Shown here: positions 55,942 through 64,000 of the stretch, in pieces
How the letters are laid out: the number at the start of each line of letters is the position of its first letter
Position numbering within the stretch: the stretch's first letter is position 1
Assembly: GCF_006716235.1 (NCBI RefSeq)
Contig: NZ_VFOR01000001.1
Location: forward strand, 186,001-250,000
DNA from: Propioniferax innocua
GTDB taxonomy: Bacteria; Actinomycetota; Actinomycetes; Propionibacteriales; Propionibacteriaceae
DNA: 64,000 nt
Direction: 5' to 3'
Position numbers and translations under genes: made by a program
The notes under the pieces: model-generated
The model's database searches: none
What the model saw: the letters and a program-made list of their open reading frames with translations, nothing else
Told to the model about the DNA's origin: nothing

Positions 55942-57408
55942 ATGCGCAATGACGCCAAGATGTCTTCGGCGAGCACGCCGGAGCCAAGCCCTTTCGACCC
56001 CTTTTCGTTGGGACGCCAGCTCCGCCACATGCGCAAGAGCCACAACTTGACGCTGGCGGAGGTCTCCGAACGCACCGGCGTGGCCACATCCCAGCTGTCG
56101 CTGCTGGAGAACGGCAAACGCGAGGCGAAGATCTCGACCCTGCAGAAACTCGCCCGTGTGTACGACGCCACCATCGACGATCTCACCGCGCCCGTGCCGA
56201 GCCGCCGAGCCCAGCTCGAGATCGAGCTGGACCGGTACATGCGGTCTCCGCTGGCCCGGTCCAAGGGCCTGCCCGAGGTCCGCATCTCACCCCGGATGCC
56301 CCTCGATGTCCTCGAATCACTGGTGGCCCTGCATCGAGAACTCGCAAGGGAGGCCGCTGAACGCGTCGCGACCCCCGAGGAAGCGCGCCGTGCCAATGCC
56401 GGGCTCCGCGAGGAGATGCGTCGTCGCAACAACTACTTCGCTGAGCTGGAGGCCGAAGCCTCCAAGCTTCTGGGGCGCGTCGGCTACGAGCGCGGCCCCC
56501 TCTCGCAGCATCTGATCGGGGAGATCGCGCAGCATCTGGGGTTCACCCTGCGGCACGTCGGAGATCTGCCACATTCGACACGTTCTGTCACCGACCTGCG
56601 CAATATGCGCATCTACCTCCCCAGCGGTACGTCATCGGACCATGATCCGCGTTCGGTGCTGCTGCAGGCCCTGGGGCATCACGTGCTCGGGCACCACACC
56701 CCCGCCAATTACGGCGAGTTCCTGCGTCAACGTGTCGAAACCAACTACTTCGCAGCAGCACTGCTGATGCCGGAGAAGCCGATGGTGGAGTTCCTGAAGC
56801 AGGCGAAACAGAACAAGCAGATCTCGGTGGAGGATCTCCGAGACCGTTTCGCCGTCAGCTACGAGGCCGCCTCGCATCGGTTCACAAACCTCTGCACCAC
56901 ACACCTCGAGATCCCGGTTCATTTCCAGAAGGTGCACGAGTCGGGGATCATCTACAAGGCCTACGAGAACGATGGCGTCACCTTCCCGAAGGATGCCCAG
57001 GGATCGATCGAAGGACAGCCGGTGTGCCGCCACTGGACCTCCCGGCAGGTTTTCGACGCCACCGACAAGTTCAATGCCTTCGATCAGTACACCGACACCC
57101 CGAACGGGACGTTCTGGTGCACCGCCCGCGTCGAACGTGCCGCCGCCGGGCTGTTCTCCACCTGCATCGGTGTCCGCTACCGGGACTCCAAGTGGTTCCG
57201 AGGACGCGACACCAAGGAGCACTCGGTCTCCCACTGCCCCGACGAGACATGCTGCCGTCGTCCGCCCGATGATCTGACCGACCGGTGGGCCGAACACTCA
57301 TGGCCCAGCGCTGCGGCACACGCGCATCTCCTGGCTGCCCTACCCCCCGGGGCCTTTCCCGGCGTCGACGACACCGAGGTCTACAAGTTCCTCGAAGGGC
57401 ACTCCTGA
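55942..57408 (+). CDS. ramB: RamB-type regulator of acetate/short-chain fatty acid genes
   Basis: 488 residues. XRE helix-turn-helix at about 25-85 (LTLAEVSERTGVATSQLSLL, ENGKREAKISTLQKLA), an IrrE-like middle domain in which the HExxH zinc motif is altered to GHHVLGHH, and a C-terminal DUF2083 domain with the Cys cluster HCPDETCC. RamB represses and tunes isocitrate lyase and acetate genes in corynebacteria and mycobacteria. Divergent placement from aceA supports that function. A palindrome and leaderless promoter suggest autoregulation. Confidence 0.85.
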   Translation: MRNDAKMSSASTPEPSPFDPFSLGRQLRHMRKSHNLTLAEVSERTGVATSQLSLLENGKREAKISTLQKLARVYDATIDDLTAPVPSRRAQLEIELDRYMRSPLARSKGLPEVRISPRMPLDVLESLVALHRELAREAAERVATPEEARRANAGLREEMRRRNNYFAELEAEASKLLGRVGYERGPLSQHLIGEIAQHLGFTLRHVGDLPHSTRSVTDLRNMRIYLPSGTSSDHDPRSVLLQALGHHVLGHHTPANYGEFLRQRVETNYFAAALLMPEKPMVEFLKQAKQNKQISVEDLRDRFAVSYEAASHRFTNLCTTHLEIPVHFQKVHESGIIYKAYENDGVTFPKDAQGSIEGQPVCRHWTSRQVFDATDKFNAFDQYTDTPNGTFWCTARVERAAAGLFSTCIGVRYRDSKWFRGRDTKEHSVSHCPDETCCRRPPDDLTDRWAEHSWPSAAAHAHLLAALPPGAFPGVDDTEVYKFLEGHS

Positions 57409-57427
57409 CATGGATGTGCTCCATGTC
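57407..57427. terminator. Small hairpin overlapping the ramB stop
   Basis: GACATGGA / TCCATGTC with a five-base loop; no T-run. May be a terminator or an operator. Confidence 0.35.
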
Positions 57428-57467
57428 ACACGTGACGAATGCGTGCTGGTGGCGTCATAAGATGTGA

Positions 57468-57495
57468 TTGACGAGTCAAATGACATCAACATGAT
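57468..57495 (+). promoter_or_regulatory. Promoter with TTGAC-N2-GTCAA palindrome
   Basis: TTGACG (57468-57473), 16 bases, CATGAT (57490-57495). The -35 lies in the perfect inverted repeat TTGACGAGTCAA (57468-57479), like the yceI promoter. Confidence 0.4.
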
Positions 57496-57593
57496 TCATT
57501 GCAGGCCCGCCCGTCATACGTCCGTCAGAGAGCAACGACCGTGGTCCGGCCGGTGCGGCCAGAACCACGCGGTCCATCAGGAGCAGAGAAGGC

Positions 57594-58391
57594 ATGACCC
57601 CGGAGCGTCAACCGGACCTGGGTACAGATCCCGACACATGGGATGGCCCTCCAACCGAAGCGATCCTTCCGATCTCGGATGCCCCCATCTCCTCGGCTGG
57701 CTCGGAGCCGTCGGTCTACGAAAGCCTCTACCGTGACGAGCAGCCCACGGCACGCCAGCACCAGGACTCGACTCCAGTCACCTTCTTCGCCACCCCGAGC
57801 TCTGCGACCTCGCCGTCCACCGGCGCGCAGCCGATCACCACATCGGAATCCACTCGATCGTCGCGACCCTCACATTCACGTGGCTCGAAGATCCTCATCG
57901 GTGTCACCACGACCCTGACCGTCCTCGCGCTGGTGCTCACCGCCGGGCTCTTCCTCCTGTCAAGGAACGAACAACCATCGGCTGCTCCCCCCGCCCATCC
58001 GACGACAGCGACGCTCTCCCCCAGCGCCGTTCCCTCATCTGAGCCTTCGGCATCGAAGAACGCGACCACCGCACCCCCCATGGTCACGGCACCCATGCCC
58101 ACACCGAGTGCTACCCGTGACCAGACCGTCTTCCCCGCCGATGCCAAGGAATGCCCGGTGGTCCAGCACGCCTCCGACCCAGTCGCGCGCTCGGCGGCTG
58201 GCTCCAAAGCCACCTCCTGCGAATTCGCCGAAGCCGTTCGCGTCGCATATGCCGAACAGGCGAACGACGGTGGCCCGGTGACCATCCAGGCGTACTCGCC
58301 GGTCACCGAGCAGTCCTACGAGATGACGTGTGAAGGTGATTCCCCCGTCATCTGCCGTGGCGGCAATGAGGCGGTCGTCTACCTCGGTTGA
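57594..58391 (+). CDS. Membrane-anchored protein with small extracellular C-terminal domain
   Basis: 265 residues. A 95-residue cytosolic Ser/Thr/Pro-rich part, one helix (ILIGVTTTLTVLALVLTAGL at about 99-118), a Pro/Ser/Thr linker, and a compact extracellular domain (about 185-265) with four Cys (CPVV, TSCEFA, MTCEGDSPVIC) and the ending GGNEAVVYLG, a pattern I associate with actinobacterial cell-envelope proteins of unknown role. AGAGAAGG precedes the start. Likely expressed alone. No enzymatic motif. Confidence 0.7.
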   Translation: MTPERQPDLGTDPDTWDGPPTEAILPISDAPISSAGSEPSVYESLYRDEQPTARQHQDSTPVTFFATPSSATSPSTGAQPITTSESTRSSRPSHSRGSKILIGVTTTLTVLALVLTAGLFLLSRNEQPSAAPPAHPTTATLSPSAVPSSEPSASKNATTAPPMVTAPMPTPSATRDQTVFPADAKECPVVQHASDPVARSAAGSKATSCEFAEAVRVAYAEQANDGGPVTIQAYSPVTEQSYEMTCEGDSPVICRGGNEAVVYLG

Positions 58392-58412
58392 GGTCGCTTC
58401 CCGACGCGCGGC

Positions 58413-59315
58413 TCAGGTGAGCAGTGTCGCGAACGGTAGAGCGAGCAGCAACGAGTCGACCCGGTCGAGGATCCCCCCGAAGCCGGGAAGCCACTGACCG
58501 GCGTCCTTCACTCCGGCCTGACGCTTGAACATCGATTCGAGCAGATCACCGGCCACACCGCCCAGACCGATGGCGATGACCAGGGCCACGGTGATGTTGC
58601 CCAGGAGCAACAGCACGAGGGCTGTTCCCACCACGGCGCCGACCAGGCCGCCCATGGTCTTGTTCGGGCTCAGCGGAGACAGCGGCTGACGCGCCCAGGC
58701 GAACCGACGCAGTCCCTTGCCTCCGCACCAGGCCGCCACATCGCCGGCGGCCGCACCGAAACAGATGTAGGCCGACAGCTCCCAATTGATCACAAGATGC
58801 GAGAGCGACCAACAGATCCAGATGGCTGCGAAGCCACTCATGGCGGCCCGCCACGGCCCGTTCTCGGCGTCTCCTTGCAGGATCGACGGGATGGCCGAGG
58901 CCAGCACCGTCAACGGAGCCGCCACGTACAAAGCCTCCGGCCACCACAGGGCCATGGCGGGGAATCCCACCGCACTGGCGAAGAGCAGGAGGGCCTCGGC
59001 CCGGCCGAGTTTCGCCATCCGGGTGAACTCCCGCACCGCGAGAAGGGCCATCGCCGCCGCGAGGACAGCCGTCGACCCGCGTCCGAACCAGAGCGGGATG
59101 CCCACCATCGGCATGATGAGCGCCCATGTCATCCAGCGTCGTCGGATCTCGGTGCTCCGCGAGATGAGCACCAGAGGCAACGCCAGCAACAGGACCGTGG
59201 CGGCCACCGCGACGAGGAACACTCGTTCGCTCTGGATGTCCACGGTCATCCCGAACAGATCGAAGTGGAGCCGCCAGGAACGATCGAAGTCGATGATCCA
59301 TTCCCAAATGTTCAC
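58413..59315 (-). CDS. Phosphatidate cytidylyltransferase, YnbB-like
   Basis: 300 residues, eight or nine helices and the CDP-diglyceride synthase signature near the C-terminus: GDLLESMFKRQAGVKDAG then LPGFGGILDRVDS. It makes CDP-diacylglycerol from phosphatidate and CTP. The GTG start overlaps the phosphatidyltransferase stop (GTGA). In this pairing it resembles E. coli YnbB rather than the housekeeping CdsA, which is normally next to frr and dxr and is not in this window. Confidence 0.85.
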   Translation of the reverse strand: MNIWEWIIDFDRSWRLHFDLFGMTVDIQSERVFLVAVAATVLLLALPLVLISRSTEIRRRWMTWALIMPMVGIPLWFGRGSTAVLAAAMALLAVREFTRMAKLGRAEALLLFASAVGFPAMALWWPEALYVAAPLTVLASAIPSILQGDAENGPWRAAMSGFAAIWICWSLSHLVINWELSAYICFGAAAGDVAAWCGGKGLRRFAWARQPLSPLSPNKTMGGLVGAVVGTALVLLLLGNITVALVIAIGLGGVAGDLLESMFKRQAGVKDAGQWLPGFGGILDRVDSLLLALPFATLLT

Positions 59316-60001
59316 GCAGCCGCTCCCCGACCGGTCAATTCACTGTGGGTCCCCACGGCGCGTGTGATGGCCGTCGCCACCGAGCCGACCACCATCAGAA
59401 GCATCCATCCGAGCATCCACTGCGGCAACGCGCAGGCCACCACCGCCACAAGGCATCGCTCCGTCTTCCCGAACGGTCCACCGTTGCGCCGCGTCGCCCC
59501 GGCTCCGGCGGCACTGAGGGAGACGAACGTCGGCAACGTCGCAGCGAGGGCCGCCAGGATGATCCACGCCGCGTGCGATGTTCCGAACACGAGGAATTCA
59601 CCGGTCGTATCGGTGGACAGGGGCACATATGACGTCCACCCGTGGGGAGTCTCTGCCGCAGGCATCATCAACCGTTGATCCAGTGCCCACAGACCGGCGA
59701 ACATCAACAGGTCAGAGACCCGATCACCGAACTCGTTGAGCACGAAGCCCCATGGTCTGGCCACGTCACGATCCCGTGCCACGGCGCCGTCCAGGTTCGC
59801 ACCGGCCAGACGGAGCGCCAGCATCACGAACGCGAGCGGCCACCATCCCAACCACAGGGTGATCGCAGCCAGGGCCGCCGCCACGACGCCAGCGACGGTG
59901 AAGGCGTCAGGCGAGATGCCCTTCCTGCGGGCCCACGCGACGATTCCCGCAAGGCGTCGCGTGTACCAAGGTTTCAATCCGTAAAGCCCACGCATCAGCA
60001 C
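59312..60001 (-). CDS. CDP-alcohol phosphatidyltransferase-like protein with altered motif, YnbA-like
   Basis: 229 residues from a GTG at 60001 (an ATG at 59995 is also possible), about six helices. The family motif D-X2-DG-X2-AR-X8-G-X3-D-X3-D reads A68-X2-D71-G-X2-A-R-X8-G-X3-N89-X3-D93: two of the four Asp are replaced by Ala and Asn. In E. coli YnbA, from memory, the same GAILNE-type change occurs, and YnbA is next to a CdsA-like YnbB as here. The headgroup and product are unknown. Confidence 0.7.
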   Translation of the reverse strand: MLMRGLYGLKPWYTRRLAGIVAWARRKGISPDAFTVAGVVAAALAAITLWLGWWPLAFVMLALRLAGANLDGAVARDRDVARPWGFVLNEFGDRVSDLLMFAGLWALDQRLMMPAAETPHGWTSYVPLSTDTTGEFLVFGTSHAAWIILAALAATLPTFVSLSAAGAGATRRNGGPFGKTERCLVAVVACALPQWMLGWMLLMVVGSVATAITRAVGTHSELTGRGAAA

Positions 60002-60048
60002 ATCATGGCAGGGAGGCGGCTCACGGCCCCTTCGCCATCACATCGGTG

Positions 60049-60957
60049 TCAGCCGGCAGGATTCTCCTCAAGAGCGTGATCCGATGCACGATAGGCCACG
60101 AGCTCCCCAGGGAGCCCATAGCGTGCGATGGCCGAGACAGCCGACCACAGTATCAACGCACCGATCGCCAAGGACGCGACGCCCTGCCAGCGTCCCCACT
60201 CCTCGTCATTGATGATGAACATCCCCATGTGCAATGCCCACGCGAAGGCTGCGCCAGCCACCCAACGACCGCCCTCCATGGGATCGAGCGTGGCTGTGAC
60301 GACGACCGACATCGCGATCATCGCCACGACCAGGAAGATCAAGTAGAGCACCAGATCGAGTTCCTGACCGAACACCTGGTATCGACGGAGCATGCCTGCC
60401 AACCACGGAACCTGGGTGAAAGCGGTCCCAACACCGATGAATGCCCCGGTGCCCACGACGCCGACGCGCTGCCGCATCGTCGGCTGCATGACTGCACGCC
60501 AACCGAACTCACTGGCCAAAGCCGTCACGACCAGGCCCAACGCGACCCAGATCACGAGCCAGGCCGGGTCGGCGAAACGCGAAAGCAGCGGATGCGGACG
60601 CTGCTCCACGATGGCGTGCTTCAGAGGCCACTTCAACCACGAATACACGTGGACGCAGACCGCGGCGATCCCCGCTCCCGCGCACAGCAGAGCAAAACTC
60701 CGTCGCAGCCCTCTCAGATCGAATGAAAGCCCAGGGCGGCACAGCACGGGCCACCCCGCAGCCCGCCCGATCACCAACGTCGCACCTGCGGCGAGAAGCG
60801 GCCCGAACGCAGCCAGGTTCAGAACCCAGTAGCCGAAACCGAGCCGGGATTGCGCGACGTACAGGGCGAAGGCGAACACGAGACCGAACACCATCTGACA
60901 GCCCGCAGCAGCCCAGACGCCACGAACGTGTGCCGTCTCCTGTTCTTTCTGCGTCAC
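60049..60957 (-). CDS. CPBP-like (Abi/CAAX-protease-related) membrane protein
   Basis: 302 residues, eight helices. The first motif is SEFGWRAVMQP where intact CPBP proteases have EExxWRG, so one Glu is missing; the FxxxH motif appears as FIGVGTAFTQVPWL without a His, and a later AWALHMGMF has the only candidate ligand. It is probably not an active protease. It overlaps the trpA stop (GTGA), so it is translated with the trp genes. Confidence 0.65.
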   Translation of the reverse strand: MTQKEQETAHVRGVWAAAGCQMVFGLVFAFALYVAQSRLGFGYWVLNLAAFGPLLAAGATLVIGRAAGWPVLCRPGLSFDLRGLRRSFALLCAGAGIAAVCVHVYSWLKWPLKHAIVEQRPHPLLSRFADPAWLVIWVALGLVVTALASEFGWRAVMQPTMRQRVGVVGTGAFIGVGTAFTQVPWLAGMLRRYQVFGQELDLVLYLIFLVVAMIAMSVVVTATLDPMEGGRWVAGAAFAWALHMGMFIINDEEWGRWQGVASLAIGALILWSAVSAIARYGLPGELVAYRASDHALEENPAG

Positions 60958-61772
60958 GCGCGAACCCCCGCCGCGAGATCTTCCACCAGGGCTGCCAGCT
61001 CGGTGGTGTCGCTGGGGCGACCCTCGTCCTGGGATTTCAGCATCGTCCGCAGCAGGGCCGAGCCGACGATGACGGCGTCAGCGAACTCGGCGGTTTCACG
61101 GGCCTGCTCACCGTTCGAGACGCCAAGACCGATCCCGATCGGCACCTCTGGGCACAGATCCCGGATCCGGCTGACAAGCCGAGGGGCTGCCGAGGAGGTC
61201 CGGGCACGCACACCGGTGACGCCCATGACGCTGGTGGCGTAAAGCCAACCGCGGCAGGACGCGACGGTGGAGACGATCCGCTCATCGGAGCTACTCGGTG
61301 AGACGAGGAAGACCCGATCGAGTCCATGGGCCTCACTGGCAGCGATCCACTCCTCCGCCTCCTCGGGGATGAGGTCTGGGGTGATGACACCGGCTGCGCC
61401 TGCAGCGGCCAGATCGCGGGCGAATGCGTCCACGCCGTAACGCTCGATGATGTTCCAATACGTCATGATCACCGACGAGGCGCCACGTTCGGACAGTTTC
61501 TCCGCTGCGGTGAACAGGTCTCGTGTCCGTACACCCGCAGCCAGGGCTCGGGTACCGGCGGTCTCGATGACCGGGCCGTCCATGACCGGATCGGAGTACG
61601 GCATCCCGATCTCGATGAGGTCACAACCTTCGGCGAGCACCGACATGACGTCGAAGGACGTGGCGACATCGGGAAAACCGACCGGGTAGTAGCCCACGAG
61701 AGCGCGTCGCCCCTCTTCGGTCGCGGCCTGGATGATGCGCCCGGACGTGCCGAGATCAAACTGTGCACTCAT
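60954..61772 (-). CDS. trpA: Tryptophan synthase alpha subunit
   Basis: 272 residues. TIM barrel with the catalytic Glu in [20 protein letters not shown], the Asp of [27 protein letters not shown] and the phosphate site [12 protein letters not shown]. Cleaves indole-3-glycerol phosphate to indole for TrpB. Overlaps trpB by four bases. Confidence 0.94.
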   Translation of the reverse strand: MSAQFDLGTSGRIIQAATEEGRRALVGYYPVGFPDVATSFDVMSVLAEGCDLIEIGMPYSDPVMDGPVIETAGTRALAAGVRTRDLFTAAEKLSERGASSVIMTYWNIIERYGVDAFARDLAAAGAAGVITPDLIPEEAEEWIAASEAHGLDRVFLVSPSSSDERIVSTVASCRGWLYATSVMGVTGVRARTSSAAPRLVSRIRDLCPEVPIGIGLGVSNGEQARETAEFADAVIVGSALLRTMLKSQDEGRPSDTTELAALVEDLAAGVRA

Positions 61773-63034
61773 CGGTTGTCTCCCGTCGTGCGATCAGGCG
61801 TGCCGTCGAGCCCGAACCATGAAATGGCCGTGTTCACATCCTTGTCGCCGCGCCCTGACAGACACACGACGATGAGCGGCTCGGCATCCGGATCGGTTTC
61901 GGCGAGATGACGGCCCAGCCGCAGCGCCCCGGCGACGGCATGGGCGCTCTCGATGGCCGGAAGGATTCCCTCGGTGCGGCACAGAAGCTGCAGGGCCTCC
62001 ATGGCCTCGGGATCGTCAACAGGTTCGTAGGTCGCACGCCCGCTCTCGGCGAGCCAAGCATGTTCGGGCCCGACGCCCGGGTAGTCGAGCCCCGCGGAGA
62101 CCGAATGCGACTCGACGGTCTGGCCGTCCTCATCCTGCAGCACGAAGCTGCGCGTACCGTGCAGGACGCCGACCTCTCCGGAGGTGATCGTTGCGGCATG
62201 TCGTCCACTCGCAATACCCGATCCTCCGGCCTCGAAGCCGTACAGCGCCACATCGGTGTCCTCGATGAATTCGTAGAACATACCGATCGCGTTCGATCCA
62301 CCTCCGACGCAGGCGGCCACCGCGTCGGGAAGGCGTCCGTACGTCTCAAGTACTTGGGATCGAGCCTCCCTCGAGATGACGCGCTGGAAATCGCGGACCA
62401 TCATCGGGAAGGGATGCGGACCGGACGCCGACCCGATCAGATAGTGCGTGGTGTCGACGCTGGAGACCCAGTCGCGCAACGCTTCGTTCATCGCGTCCTT
62501 GAGCGTCTGCGAGCCAGACCCGACCGCCACGACGCGTGCCCCGAGCAACTGCATGCGCGCCACGTTGAGGGCCTGCCGGTCGGTGTCGACCTTGCCCATG
62601 TAGACGCAGCACTCCATACCGAGCAGGGCGGCCGCCGTCGCAGTGGCGACGCCATGTTGGCCTGCTCCGGTCTCGGCGATGAGGCGCTTCTTCCCCATGC
62701 GGCGGGCGAGAAGCGCCTGCCCCAACACATTGTTGATCTTGTGCGAACCAGTGTGGTTCAGGTCTTCACGTTTGAGGACGATACGAGCGTTGCCCGCATG
62801 CTCGGACAGCCGCGGGGCCTCTGTCAGCAGGCTGGGACGACCGGCGTAGCTACGCAACAGATCATCGAGCTCGGTGGTGAAGGCCTCGTCGGCCCACGCC
62901 GCCTCCAACGCATCGTTGAGTTCGGCCAACGCACTCTGCAGCGCCTCGGGAACGAATTGCCCGCCAAAACGGCCGAAGTGCCCTCGCTCATCCGGACGAC
63001 GTGCTGACAGGTCCGTAACTTCCGTGCGGCTCAC
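61769..63034 (-). CDS. trpB: Tryptophan synthase beta subunit
   Basis: 421 residues. PLP lysine in [20 protein letters not shown], the Glu/Gly loop [12 protein letters not shown] and the [10 protein letters not shown] phosphate site. Condenses indole with serine. GTG start with AGGAGG four bases upstream; 65 bases after trpC. Confidence 0.95.
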   Translation of the reverse strand: MSRTEVTDLSARRPDERGHFGRFGGQFVPEALQSALAELNDALEAAWADEAFTTELDDLLRSYAGRPSLLTEAPRLSEHAGNARIVLKREDLNHTGSHKINNVLGQALLARRMGKKRLIAETGAGQHGVATATAAALLGMECCVYMGKVDTDRQALNVARMQLLGARVVAVGSGSQTLKDAMNEALRDWVSSVDTTHYLIGSASGPHPFPMMVRDFQRVISREARSQVLETYGRLPDAVAACVGGGSNAIGMFYEFIEDTDVALYGFEAGGSGIASGRHAATITSGEVGVLHGTRSFVLQDEDGQTVESHSVSAGLDYPGVGPEHAWLAESGRATYEPVDDPEAMEALQLLCRTEGILPAIESAHAVAGALRLGRHLAETDPDAEPLIVVCLSGRGDKDVNTAISWFGLDGTPDRTTGDNR

Positions 63035-63099
63035 ACCGCCTCCTCACTGGTTGTGGACGCCGATGCCGGTCAAGACCGGGCGGCGGATGGGAGCTGGTT

Positions 63100-63873
63100 T
63101 CAGCCGATCAGCGCACGAACCGCCGCGCGCGGGTCCTTCTGCGTCACCAAGCCCTCACCAACAAGTACCACGTGTGCTCCGGAATCCTGCGCACCACGCG
63201 CGTCCGCCGGAGTACGGATCCCGGATTCTGCGACACGCACTGCGCCGGAACGTACCGCCGGAGCAAGCCGGGTGAATGTCGTCGGGTCCACTTCAAGATT
63301 CTTCAGGTTCCGGTTGTTGATACCGATCAGTTCAGCGCCGAGAGCATTGGCCCGCTCCAACTCAGCCTCGTCATGGACCTCGACCAGTGGCGTCATACCG
63401 AGATCCACGACGCAGCGGTGGAGATTGACGAGCTGGTCCTCCGCGAGCGCCGCAACGATCAACAGGCAGAGGTCAGCTCCATGGGCCCGCGCCTCGACCA
63501 CTTGGTACTCGTTCACCAAGAAGTCCTTGCGCAGCACCGGGACGCTGACCCGCGAGCGCACTGCGGCGAGATCCTCCAGCGAGCCACCGAACCGATGCTT
63601 TTCGGTGAGCACCGAGATCGCGTGTGCGCCACCTGCGGCGTACTGCGCGGCGAGCTGCGCCGGATCCTGGATGCTGGCCAGAGCGCCACGTGAAGGGCTA
63701 CGACGCTTCACTTCGGCGATCACCGACAGCGAATCATCCCGGAACGACGGCAGAGGGTCCAGCGGTGCGGGAGCGGCATCGGCGCGACGTCGCATCTCGG
63801 CGAGGTCTGTGTCGGCCTCACGTTCCCGAGCGTCTGCAAGGGCTCCTTCGACGATATCGGCGAGAACGCTCAT
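63100..63873 (-). CDS. trpC: Indole-3-glycerol phosphate synthase
   Basis: 257 residues. Catalytic Lys in [11 protein letters not shown] (N-terminal active-site segment) and [12 protein letters not shown], then [14 protein letters not shown] and [12 protein letters not shown]. Converts CdRP to indoleglycerol phosphate. ATG overlaps the upstream stop. No trpF is seen, consistent with PriA supplying that step. Confidence 0.94.
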   Translation of the reverse strand: MSVLADIVEGALADAREREADTDLAEMRRRADAAPAPLDPLPSFRDDSLSVIAEVKRRSPSRGALASIQDPAQLAAQYAAGGAHAISVLTEKHRFGGSLEDLAAVRSRVSVPVLRKDFLVNEYQVVEARAHGADLCLLIVAALAEDQLVNLHRCVVDLGMTPLVEVHDEAELERANALGAELIGINNRNLKNLEVDPTTFTRLAPAVRSGAVRVAESGIRTPADARGAQDSGAHVVLVGEGLVTQKDPRAAVRALIG

Positions 63874-64000
63874 TCGTCCTGCCCCAGACCCGCCTTGTTC
63901 ATGACGCCACCCACCACGGGCGAGATCACGACGAGAGCGGCACCGATGATGCTGATGTTCACGTTGATGGAAGGGAAGCCGTCGGGGCCGGTCAGGAACC
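63870..64000 (-). CDS. Membrane protein, partial, probable HGxxPAAW family
   Basis: Only the last 43 codons are in view: a hydrophobic helix ([21 protein letters not shown]) followed by [10 protein letters not shown] and a stop that overlaps the trpC ATG. The ending V..VM.K.GLGQ fits the small HGxxPAAW membrane proteins which precede trpC in many actinobacteria. N-terminus lies beyond the window. Confidence 0.6.
   Translation of the reverse strand, partial: FLTGPDGFPSINVNISIIGAALVVISPVVGGVMNKAGLGQDE

Overview
The window is chromosomal DNA of a high-GC Gram-positive (actinobacterial) species. The evidence is the ruvC-ruvA-ruvB-yajC-secD-secF-apt-relA order, a PriA-type hisA, a RamB-type regulator next to glyoxylate-shunt genes, frequent GTG/TTG starts and many leaderless promoters. 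Gene content and order fit the Propionibacteriales, but I cannot fix the genus from sequence alone. I found no rRNA, tRNA or CRISPR array.

Layout. 1-3.3 kb: end of a small membrane protein gene and a zinc-type ABC importer whose binding protein has a long His/Asp repeat. 3.3-9.5 kb: SppA-like protease, YciO, TrkH/TrkA potassium uptake and a PatB/MalY C-S lyase, separated by short tandem repeats. 9.6-24 kb: conserved core with a TadE-like protein, DUF349 protein, RelA/SpoT, a potassium channel, Apt, SecF, SecD, YajC, RuvBAC, a patatin-like hydrolase, YebC and a GNAT protein. 24-29.6 kb: hisA followed by an unusual set of fatty acyl-CoA reductase/HAD fusion, LarA-like racemase and PlsC-like acyltransferase lacking the usual catalytic His. 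29.6-37.9 kb: a surface-polymer block (two polysialyltransferase-like proteins, two family-2 glycosyltransferases, an unknown protein, a beta-propeller-like membrane protein and a repeat-rich lipoprotein) that separates hisH from hisA. 38-46.6 kb: hisDCBH, a membrane protein, dnaE and yceI.

46.6-52.2 kb is an accessory region: two decayed copies of one IS3-type end flank a small cassette encoding a secreted protein and a small membrane protein, followed by broken genes, a two-gene ABC transporter and a truncated HsdM. 52.2-57.4 kb carries the glyoxylate shunt (malate synthase G, isocitrate lyase) with divergent RamB. 57.6-64 kb carries a membrane-anchored protein, a CDP-DAG synthase/CDP-alcohol phosphatidyltransferase pair resembling YnbB/YnbA, and trpC-trpB-trpA followed by a CPBP-like membrane protein; the window ends inside a probable HGxxPAAW-family gene.

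Two cross-window themes stand out. Twelve genes have a TANNNT hexamer ending 6-8 bases before the start codon, the hallmark of leaderless transcripts. Several gene ends carry unrelated short tandem repeats that touch or overlap the stop codon.
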